From: Hexactinellida sp. DTS-2022
Lineage: Eukaryota > Porifera > Hexactinellida
Direction: 5' to 3'
Length of the DNA: 64,000 bases
NCBI GenBank assembly: GCA_028753945.1
Contig: JAPNXP010000014.1
Coordinates: 4,650,001-4,714,000 of the forward strand
The notes beneath the pieces were generated by a model, which saw only the letters and a program-made list of their open reading frames with translations, made no database searches and was not told the origin of the DNA. This document shows positions 27,901-39,900 of the stretch, one piece after another. The position numbers were made by a program, and so were the translations under genes. Position 1 is the stretch's first letter, and each line of letters begins with the position of its first letter.

Positions 27901-30900
27901 GATTCCAATACTGGGCCACTATACTATAGTATAGTCGGCACAGTAAAAATCCAAAATTGCAGCCTGTGCCGACGCATGCTCCTTTGGTGGCACTATATTT
28001 TGTTGGTAGTTTATTGATAGTGCCTCCAAAGAAACATGCTGTCGGCGCAAGCTGCAATTTTGGATTTTTTTTTTCCGCCAATTCATCATCACTATAAAGG
28101 TGTTAAATTATTTCAGAAAGGTGTTTCAGAAGGCTACGACCCTTAGAGTGGTGGAAGTTTCCATTTAGCTCACTTCATTTGAGAGATATTCAAGTTCAGT
28201 AGAATATAATCTGTAATGAGTCAGCATTTTTGAAGTGGGTGTTGGGTATTCAGTGTTCACTCAACTCCAACTAACCCATGCGAATTATTTAATTCAAAAA
28301 ATTGTAAAACTACATTTTTTTGACGATGTCATCATCACTTCAAGGTGTCAAGACCCATTTGTAGAGGTGTTACGTGGTATAAGGATCAATTGATAAATTG
28401 AAAGTTTGTTTCTATCTTATATAATTTCTAAGATTAATGAAATTTAGATAATTTAATAGTATAAATATTTAATTAATCTATTAATAATTTAACACCAATA
28501 TTATGTGCATCAAAATAAATTAAGTTCAATTATTTGCAAATATTATTAATTACAATTTAATTTCACTATCATATTTTAATTCAGCGCACTCGATAACCCC
28601 AATAATCTAATCGGAACCGTCTATAAGTTAAACACAGAGCGAATTAATTAGAATTAAATATGTCATGTATCCATTGTGCAAGAATATTCTAAGCAGAAAT
28701 AAATATAATCACATAATCTGTCGTTGTTATGAAATATATTATCTTAGTTTTCAATTAGAAAATAGAAGCCTACTCGATCTCACAAGTTGAATCAATATAA
28801 TAATAACGAGTTGAAACAATAGAATTAGAGTTAACACTTTCAATTGAATTGATGTCTTAGTAAACAAAGCGAATTTGCAACTCATATGTGGCACAAACCA
28901 AACCCAATTTAAACATTCGTGCACTTTGAAAAGGTGTAGAATTTAATTCTCTATCGAATGCAAATAAATTAAATATTTGGGCACCATTTATTGTTCCTTT
29001 TCTAACATTAAACATGTGCAAAAATGTATCCAAAAAAATGTAATCAAAAATCGTGACCCCAGGTGCACATCTGTAACCCATGAGACACATATCCTGAAAA
29101 TTTGGCCTCTTAGTAAATAAAACTCTGTTCTGTCGAGAGGCTACGGATAAAAAATAATATACCAAGGCAGTGATTCCAATACTGGGCCACTATACTATAG
29201 TATAGTCGGCACAGTAATAATAATAATATTAAAGGCAGTAAGATTAGAACTGGGCCACTATACTATAGTAAAGTCGGCACAGTAATAATAATAACTAACC
29301 AAGGCAGAAGGATTAGAACTGGGCCACTATACTGTAGTATAGTCGGCACAGTAATAAACTGATGGAAGCCAAACTGGATTAATCAAGTATACAATTTCGG
29401 AAATAATGTAGGTGAAGATTAAATCATCAAACCTCAATATCTGCAATGATGCAGCAATTGGTGGTTACATTTTTACTGTGCCGACTATACTATACTATAG
29501 TATAGTGGCCCAGTATTGGTCTTAGTGCTTTGGTTACCGATTATTATTACTGTGCCGACTATACTATAGTATAGTGGCCCAGTATTGGTCTTAGTGCTTT
29601 GGTTAGTTATTACTGTGCCGACTATACTATAGTATAGTGGCCCAGTATTGGTCTTAGTGCCTTGGTTATTACTGTGCCGACTATACTATAGTATAGTGGC
29701 CCAGTTCTAATCTTACTGCCTTGGTTATTATCCTTCCGTATCCTCTCCACAGAGCAGAGTATTATTAACTAAGAGCCCAAATTTTCAGGATAGGAGTCTC
29801 ATGGGTTACAGATGTGCACCTGGGGTCACGATTTATTTATTTCGACTTGGGAAAATTATTAACGGGACTTTTAGCTTTTTTTGTCCCACAAGAAAATAAA
29901 TGCAATAACAAGAAATTTTTTAGAATCATTAGTATCAGAAAAGTATTTTGCAACTCATAGCTCTTCACGATTTTTTTTAATCCGTCCTCATTTACCTGAT
30001 AATTAGGCTCAAAGTTGCCACAATTCACCCTTAACTTTCTAAAATCGTAAATTCATTAATATTCAATTATGCAATTATTTCGTGGTTTCGTTTAAGAACT
30101 ACTATTTATGAATAATTCAATAGATTCAGTGCTATTTCGATTCAAGTTATTGTTGATATCATAATTACAATAAAGAATTCTAGTATATATGAATAATTAA
30201 TTTACATTCAATAGCTATTACTATACAAATTGAATTCTGATATCACATTTACAATAAAGTATTCTATTTGTAAATGAATAATTCAATTTGATTCAATAGC
30301 TGCTACTATATAAATCGATTTCTAATACTTAGATGTATTGAAGTTTTCTCCTATATGAAAATTCAATTTCACTCAACAGTTATTCAATTTCAGAACGATT
30401 TCTTATATTCAAACAATGGATTAATGAGATGGAATATCTATTTATAAAAATATTTGTATGTGTCTGTTTGGTACCCAAATTGTATAAAGTGATAGGGGGA
30501 TTTATACCGCATTAATATTGGAAATATACATTTAATCCCATATGTCATTCTAAGTAACAAGTACAGTGGAGTTCGCTTAATAGCAACCCGTGTTTGGGAC
30601 TAAATCTGGTTGCTAATAGGGGAATGAAATTAACATGTATTAACACGCTTAGGATCTGAAAAGCGGTTGCTAATAAAGCAATATAATATATTATAATATA
30701 TATATATATATATATTGCTAATAGGGGAGTTGCTAATAAAGCAACTCCACTGTATGCTGGTTTCAATCCAAACGATAACTGATTTACAAACAATGGATTA
30801 ATGAGGTGGAATATCTAATGAATGAATATTCGTTTGTGTGCTTGTTTGGTGCCCGAATTGTAAGAGAGTGATAGGGGGGGGGTCTAAAACGCATTTATAA

Positions 30901-33900
30901 TGGAAATATAAACTTAAACTCAAGATGGTTTAAGATAGAAAGAAGCATGAAATTTATCAAACGTTCCTTTGTCCCGTAACAAATTGATAAATGGGTGTAA
31001 ATACCATGTGACGTTCATGACATGGCGAAAAAATCCCAAATTGCAGCCTGCGTCGACAGCATGTTCCATTGGAGGCACTATCAATAGACCACCACCAAAA
31101 TATAGTGCCACCAAAGGAATATGCGTCGGCACAGGCTGCAATTTTTTATTTTCCTTCCGTATCCTCTCCACAGAACAGAGTTTTATTAACTAAAGAGCTC
31201 AAATTTTCAGAATATGTGTCTCATGGGTCACAGATGTGCACCTGGGGTCACGATTTATTATTACATTTTTTTGGACACATTTTTGCACCTGTTTAAAAAT
31301 GAAACAGGAACAATAAATAGTCCCGAAAATTAAATTTATTTGCATTCGATAGAGAATTAAATTCTACACCTTTTCACAGTGCACGAATTTTAAAATTGTA
31401 CTTAGTTTGTGCCACAATTGAGTTGCAAGTTTCCTTTGTTTACTAACACTTCAGTTCAATTGAAAGTGTTAAATCTAATTCTATTGTTTCAACTCGTTAT
31501 TATTATATTGATTCAACTTGTGAGATCGAGTAAGCTTCTATTTTCCAATTGAAAAAAAAGATTATATATTTCATAACAACGACAGATTATGTGATTATAT
31601 TTACTTCTGCAAGAATATTATTGCACTGTTAATATACTGACGTAATTAATTATAATTAATTCAGTCAGTATATTACTTATATAGATGCTTCCAATTTGTT
31701 TATTAGGGCTTATCGAGTGTGCGGAAAAGAAATTTGATAGCCAAAATAATTAATTCATTCTTTATGTTAAAATAATTTAGCTTAATAATTGTAAGTTGAC
31801 GTTGAAATTGGTGTTATATTATAAATAATATTAATAATTATTTATACTAATTAATTAAATATCATAAATCTCGGAGATTATAGAAGATAGAAACAAATTT
31901 CAAATTTATCAATTGATCCTTATGCCACATAACGCCTCTACAAATGGGTCTTGACACCTTGAGGTGATGATGACATCGTCAAAAAAATATGTTTATACAA
32001 TTTTGTGAATTCTATATTTCGAATGGGTTGGTTGGTGTTGGGTGATCACCCAACACGCACATAAAAAATGCTGACTCATCACTTATTATATTCCACTGAA
32101 ACTTGAATTTCTTTGAAATGAAGTGAGTACAACGAAACTTCCAACTCATTAAGAGTCGTTGCCTTTTGAAACACCTTTCTGAAATAATTTAACATCTTCA
32201 TAGTGATGATGACATGGCGGAAAAATCCAAAATTGCATCTGTGCCGACAGCATGTTCCTTTGGAGACACTATCAATTAACCAACCACCAAAATATAGAGC
32301 CACCAAAGGAACATGCGTCGGCACAGCTGCAATTTTGGATTTTATTAATATTTATTAGTCCGTAGCCACTCCACAGAACAGAGTTTAATTAACTAAGAGC
32401 TCAAATTTTCAGGATATGTGTCTCATGGGTTACAGATGTGCACCTGGGGTCACGATTTTTTATTACATTTTTTTGGACACATTTTTGCACCTGTTTAATT
32501 TTGAAACAGCAACAATAAATAGTACCCGAAAATTAAATTTATATGCATTCGATAGAGAATTAAATTCTACACCTTTTCACAGTGCACGAATTTTCAAATT
32601 GTACTTAGTTTGGGCCACAATTGAGTTGCAAGTTTCCTTTGTTTACTAACACTTTAGTTCAATTGAAAGTGTTAAATCTAATTCTATTGTTTCAACTCGT
32701 TATTATTATATTGATTCAACTGTTGAGATCGAGTAGGCTTCTAATTTCCAATTGAAAAAAAAGATTATATATTTCATAACAACGACAGATTATGTGATTA
32801 CAGGTAAAACTCCCAAGCGGCACCTCCGAGTAGCGGCAACCTCCGAGAAGCGGCACAAAACCATTCTCCCGATGAGTGCCGCTTTGGGAGGTTTACCTGT
32901 ATATTTACTTCTGCGAGAATATTATTGCACTGTTAATATACTGACGTAATTAATTATAATTAATTCAGTCAGTATATGACTTAATAGATGCTCCCAATTT
33001 GTTTATTAGGGGTTATCGAGTGTGCGGAAATGAAATTTGATAGCCAAATTAATTAATTTATTATTTATGACAAAATAATCTCCCAAAGCGGCAACCTCCG
33101 AGAAGCGGCACAGAATCATTCTCCCGATGTGTGCCGCTTTGGGAGGTTTACCTGTACTTAATAAATATAAGTTGATATTGAAATTGGTGTTAAATTATAA
33201 ATAATATTAATAATTATTTAAACTAATTAATTAAATATCATAAATCTCAGAGATCATAGAAGATAGAAACAAAGTTTCAATTTATCAATTGGTCCTTATG
33301 GCACGTGCATAGGCGTCGGATCCACCCGGCCACCCGGCATGGGCCGGGCAGCCCGAAGGGTCTACCCGGCTCTACCCGGCCCATAGTTGTGCTTTAGTGA
33401 TGCCGTGAATGTAGCAGCCCCAGAATCGATTGGGCCGGCCCCGGAGCCTTCGGCCCGGGCGGCCCGAAGGACCTTCGGGCCCATTTCCGACGCCTATGGG
33501 CAGGTGCCACCTATACAAGTGGGTCTTGACACCTTGAGGTGATGATGACATCGTTAAAAAAATGTGTTTTTACAATTTTGTGAATTCTATATATAAAATG
33601 GGTTGGTTGGTGTTGGGTGATGACCAAACACAGACATAAAAAATGCTGAGTCCTGACCTTTTATATTCTACTCAAACTTGAATATCTCTAAAATGAAGTG
33701 AACTAAATGGAAACTTCCACCACTCTAAGGGTCGTTGCCTACTGAAACACCTTTCTGAAATAATTTAACACCTTCATAGTGATGATGACTAGGCGGAAAA
33801 AAATCCAAAATTCAGCTTGTGCCGGCAGCATGTTCCTTTGGAGGCACTATCAATAAACTACCATCAAAATATAGTGCCACCAAAGGAACATGCGTCGGCA

Positions 33901-36900
33901 CAGGCTGCAATTTTGGATTTTTTGATATTGCCTGGATCAGATTAAATGCGAAAATTATAAAAATTTCTAGAGACATGCAATACATTCTGTTTTAAAATGT
34001 GACAAAATTATTTGTCGATTGAACCAAAAGTGTAAGAGCTGAATCCGAATTAGTTAATCGGTATACGTGTGCCTCATTGTATGTTGTGTTATCATCTAAA
34101 ATTGTGGGCGAATCGAATAAAAACTGAAAGAGTTATTCCCAAATGTGTGCGTTTATGACGTCATAATCCCGTTATTTAACTTAGAAAACCAATAGATCGT
34201 TGCCATCGTGTAAAAGTACCCCTGCATGCCAATTTTCAGCTTTCTAGGACTCGTAGTCTTTCCTATTAATTCTGGACAAACACACACACACACACTTACA
34301 CTTTGCTATAACTGTGTTGGTACGATACACCATTTATAGGTGATTAGAGTAGGGACTAATTAATTAACTGTGTCACAATCAGAAGAAAAATGGGAATTCG
34401 TGAAAATTTATCTACCGTTCCTTGTGACTCGGACCAATTAACAAATGGTTCTTGACACCTTGAGCCGTTGAGGACTTGGCGAAAAAATCCAAAATTGCAG
34501 CCTGTACAGACAGCATGTTCCTTTGGAGGCACTATCAATAAACCACCACCAAATATAGTGCCACCAAAGGAACATACGTCGGCACAGGCTGCAATTTTGG
34601 ATTTTTTTCAAATAATATATTACACCTTTGCCACTAATTGGGTTAATTAATTAATACTTCAAAAAGCACGTGTTTCGATTATCTATTGTTCACCAAATAT
34701 TTACACGACTTAATTTTTTTTCCATCTAATAAATATATTTACTAGCCTAAAAAATTTTCTGGCACCCATGAATATTTTCACTCGCCTTAATTTGTATTTC
34801 GCATTTTCCATTTATCAAATTTGCCAGACTATGGCGAGTAAAATTAAGGCGTGTAAAACCCTGTTTTGTCACATCAATATATTCCAACTCTGGTTTTTCA
34901 TCTTTTAGTAAATGGTGACATTCGGCTTAACGATAGAAATCAAGGACTAGTTGAGTTCTACAACAATGGATGGGGCTATGTGTGTCATGACCACTGGAAC
35001 ATATTGGCTGCCGATGTAGCCTGTAGAAGACTTGGTTTTCGGCGATCTTCAGGGTTTCAAATAAACTGGAATCATCCTTTGTCCAATACAATTTACACCC
35101 TGGATGACGTTCAATGCACCGGGAGTGAATTGAGCTTGTTGGAATGTACTCATAATTTGCAGCCCAACTGCTATAATAATAATCAACACGTGTTCATAAC
35201 ATGTGAATCGGGTAAGTATTCTCCAATTGCCTCCTAAGTATTATGCCTGCATGAAACGAGTCTGAAAGTGCAATGTATAGTCAAACAAATGTTATTAGCA
35301 GCCTGTTCAAAACTCCACACTCCATTGGGTAAAAGGTTAATTCATAAATATAGACTCTCAAAACTTCAGATAAAGTACTTGAATGAATAATTTGGAATTC
35401 AGGGTGCATGACTAAAAAATAATATGACTAATAATAATCACAATTTTGACCGATGGCAGACTCTCGTTCAATAACCAATTTTAATGAGATCTAAGAATTT
35501 GTAAGTTTTCCATGTTACTGCTTTAATTTCTGTTTACAATTTGTTGGAATTATTTGCATTTTTGAATATTGTACATTTATTCACACATCACATATCCCAG
35601 ATCCTGTACTAATTATCCACTATACATGCTGAAATGCAAATAATTACTTTGATAAATCTCTCCTATAGGGAGTTGCGAGAGTTTCTTGTACAACAGGAGT
35701 GAATCTTACCAAGAGGTGAGATACTTCACGAATGGACAATGGCATTACTTATGCTCAGAAAGCTTTACTGAAAGTGAGGCTTATTTGTTGTGCAATCAGC
35801 CAGGATATTTTGGATTGCGTTCTATTCAAAACATTACTCTCAACGAAACAATTGATAGTTTTCCAATCTATGCCTATGACATCAACTGTCAAGGCAATGA
35901 AGATTCTCTATGCGACTGCAATATCACGGAACACACATGTAGCTCCAATGCAATAGCTGCAGTAGAATGCAACCCTCCAGGTAATTGTCTAGAAAGTATT
36001 TTGCTGTGTTTGCTTGTTCATTGGGTTTCAAATTCACGTGAACCAATTGGACGCGGTGAATTTCTAAGGAGAAATTACCTCTCACTTTAACACTGGCCTA
36101 CTGCATAGTAGTCGGCAGCGTAATACTTAATACCAATCCACGCAGAATTAATGTTTTGATAGGTGGATTGGTTGATACGTAATAATGTTAGCTGATTTCC
36201 AACTACATGTAGTAATATTATACTCTATATCATGCTTAATATGTTCACATCAATATATTTCCAGCTCAGGTGTTCCTCTTTTAGTAAATGGTGACATTCG
36301 GCTTAGCGAAAGAAATCAAGGACTACTTGAGTTCTACAACAATAGATGGGGCTATGTGTGTCATGACCACTGGAACATATTGGCTGCCGATGTAGCCTGT
36401 AGAAGACTTGGTTTTCGGCGATCTTCAGGGTTTCAAATAAACTGGAACCATCCTTTCTCCAATACAATCTACACCCTGGATGACGTTCAATGTACCGGGA
36501 GTGAATTGAGTTTGTTGGAATGTACTCATAATTTGCAGCCCAACTGTTATAATAATAATCAGCACGTGTTCATAGCATGTGAATCGGGTAAGTATTCTCC
36601 AATTCCCTTCTAAGTATTATGCCGCATGAAATGAGTCTTAAAGTGCATTGTAGTTTGGTCAAACAAATGGTATTAGCCGCTGTTCAAAACTGAGCACTCC
36701 ATAGGGAAAAAGTTTTTTTATAAACGTAGACACTAAAACCTCTGATATAGTACTTATAATATATATTTTTAATGCGAAATTGTTGTCTGTGTGTGTGTGT
36801 GTGGATGTTTGTCCGTAATTAATTGAAAAGACCATACTACCTAGAGAGCTGAGATTTGGTATATAGTAGTAGTTTGTCATAGCGACATGGGTCTATTAGT

Positions 36901-39900
36901 TTTCTAAGCGAAATATTGTGAGTATGACATCACATGGTAACCTTTTCCTTAATTACTTCTGCAAATTTGACTCGATTAGTATAAATTGTATATAAAAATA
37001 GACAACACATAATGGAACACCTTTGTGAAAATTATAGAACTTTACGCACTTACTTAACGAAAGTTATTAGTTAAAATGTGTCCTATTATTTGTAGCACTA
37101 TGTGGGTGATCTGATTTGTTTGGTTAACAGAATGCGCTTAGAGTAGTTAACTTCTCTAATGCATTGTTTGTATATTACACCTATATTGGCTTCCTATAAT
37201 AAGACTATCAATGGATTACGTAATTTCTAACCTAGGATTTATACTAGAAATGAAATTAAATAATCTAAGATTTTGGTTCTGCCTAACGATGAGATTTATT
37301 ATGTTAATTATTGCTATCAATTAAATTTAAAAAATTGCAGCCTGTGCCGACGCATGTTCCTTTGGTGGCACTATATTTTGATGGTGGTTTATTGATAGTG
37401 CCTCCAAAAGAACATGCTGTCGCACAGGCTGCAATTTTGGATTTTTTACGCAAAGTCATCAACGCCCAAGGTGTGAAGAACCATTTGTTAATTGGTCGGA
37501 GTCACAAGGAACGGTAGATAAATTTGAAGTCAGTTTCTATCATAAACCATCTTGAGTTTAATGCCATTCATTCATTATGTATTGATAATGAGTTATATTA
37601 TTAGTTATTTATTTTAGCAATGTTATCCATGGTTGGTTGAGTTGAGTCAACAAATTCCTTATATTATATTATTTAATTTAATCAATTGTATAGTAATACT
37701 AGAATTAAATAGAAGCCAGCTGGAATTTATAAGTTAAATCAATATAATTATCGCAACTTGAATCACTAGAGTAGGATTTAACAAGTTAAATCAATATAAT
37801 TATTACAAGTTGAAACAATAGAATTAGATTTAACACTTTACTGAAATTGAAGTGTGAGTAAACAAAGAAATTTCAACCCCCATTTATGGCAGAAATTGAC
37901 CCCTTTATTGGAAAATTTCTTCTCCCATCAGACGCAGAATTTTATGGCGAATCCAAATGTGAAATAAAATTTGGGGGTTTAGTAAAACAGTTTTTGAGTT
38001 ATGGACCAGACAAAATTTGAAAGGTGTTAAAGATGTGTCAAAAATTTCTTAATAAAAAATCGTAACCCCAGGTGCAAATTAGACGGTCCCATCGCACCTA
38101 CATGCCAAGTTGAGGCCATCAACTATAAAGCTCTGGCCAGGGCACCGTCTACGGAGAAAAAATACATAAAAAATCCAAAATTGCAGCTGTGCCGACGCAT
38201 GTTCCTTTGGTGGCACTATATTTTGTTGGTGGTTTATTGATAGTGCCTCCAAAGGAACATGCTGTCGGGCGCTGGCTGCAATTTTGGATTTTTTTTCGCC
38301 AAGTCATCAACGCCCAAGGTGTGAAGAACCATTTGTTAAGTGGTCGGAGTCACAAGGAAAGATTGTTGAATTTGAAGTTTGTTTCTATCATAAACCATCT
38401 AGAGTTTATTGCCATATGTATTGATAATAAATTATAATATAATGTTTAATTAATTTAGCAATGTTATCCACGGTGATTTGAGTTGAGTTTACAAATTCCT
38501 TATATTATTATATTTTATTTAATCCATTGTATAGTAATACTACAATTAAATAGAAGCCAGCTGGAATTTATTAGTTAAATCAATATAATTATCGCAAGTT
38601 GAATCAATAGAGTAAGATTTAACAAGTTAAATCAATAAATTTATTACAAGTTGAAACAATAGAATTAGATTTAACACTTTCAATGGAACTGAAGTGTTAG
38701 TAAACAAAGGAAACTTGCAACTCTATTGTGGCACTAACGAAACCCAATTTAAAAATTCGTGCACTGTAAAAGGTGTAGAATTTAATTCTCTATCCGGTAT
38801 CCGTACATGTAAAATTTATCAAGCTCAAGATTAATTATTTCATGTTATGAGCCATAATTAGTTTAAATAGGTGTTAAAATTATTGGATCAAAAATCGCTA
38901 ACCCAGGTGCAAAATAGACGGTAACTCCGCACCTACATGCCAAGTTTTAGCCCTCAATGTATACAGGTGTGGCCAGGGCACCTGCTACGGAGAAATATAA
39001 ATAATAATAATAATAAAGGCAGTGATTTCAATACTGGGCCACTATACTATAGTACAGTCGGCAGAGTAATAAAAAAATCCAAAATTGCAGCTGTGCCGAC
39101 GCATGTTCCTTTGGTGGCACTATATTTTGTTGGTGATTTATTGATAGTGCATCCAAAAGAACATGCTGTCGACACAAATGCAATTTTGGATTTTTTTAAC
39201 GCAATGTCATCATCACTATGACGGTGTTAAATTATTTCAGAAAGGTGTTTCAAAAGGCAACGATCCTTAGTGAGTTGGAAGTTTCGTTTTAGCTCACTTC
39301 ATTCCAAAGATATTCAAGTTTCAGTAGAATACAATAAGTGATGAGTCAGCATTTTTTATGTGTGTGTTGGGTTTTCACCAAAAAACCAACCAACCCATTC
39401 GAAATATAGAATTCACAAAATTGTAAAAACACATTTTTTTGACGATGTCATCATCACCTCAAGGTGTCAAGACCCATTTGTAGAGGTATCAAGTGGTATA
39501 AGGATCAATTGATCAATTCGAAGTTTGTTTTTATTTTGTATCATCTCCGATATTTACCAAATTAGTATTAATAATTATTAAAATTATTAATAATTAACAC
39601 CTATTTCTATGTCAACTTAAATCTATTAAGTTTAATTATTTTGTCATAAATAATTAATTGATTAATTTGTCTATCAAATTTCAATTCCGCACACTCGATA
39701 ACCCCTAATAAACAAATTGGAAGCATCTATATAAGTCATATACTGACGGAATTAATTATAATTAATTACGTCAGTATATTAACAGTGCAAGAGTATTCTT
39801 GCAGAAGGAAATATAATCGCATAATCTACCGTTGTTATGGAATGTAAAATCTCGGTTTTCAATTGGAAAATAGGAACCTACTCGCAAGTTGAATCAATAT

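Larger units (their letters stand above)
30911..33925. repeat. Hairpin-unit array 3, mostly inverted
   Basis: Hairpin cores at 31032-31150, 32224-32341 and 33802-33919 are in reverse orientation compared with arrays 1 and 2 (left side reads CAGCATGTTCC, right side CATGCGTCGG). The arms are likewise reversed (CTTGACACCTTGAGGTGATG, GTGTTGGGTGATCACCCAAC). Three later insertions interrupt it (32801-32899, about 33075-33160, 33309-33497). Confidence 0.8.
20077..34908. other. B1-A2 intron, expanded by insertions to 14.8 kb
   Basis: The B-to-A introns elsewhere are 289 bases. Here the start of that intron is recognisable to about 20310, a middle piece (TATATCATGCTTATTATGTT) near 21112-21131, and its end (ACATCAATATATTCCAAC) from about 34871. 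The DNA between these pieces is inserted repeats. At 20940-21330 I see only unassigned AT-rich sequence, with a stretch (ATTATCACTATATCCA) resembling 20366-20382. Confidence 0.75.

Noticed and set aside
36659..36880. Minus-strand ORF (and copy at 46187)
   Set aside because: It lies in a truncated copy of the inverted-repeat element with a (TG)n tract, and matches the chance ORF at 2747.
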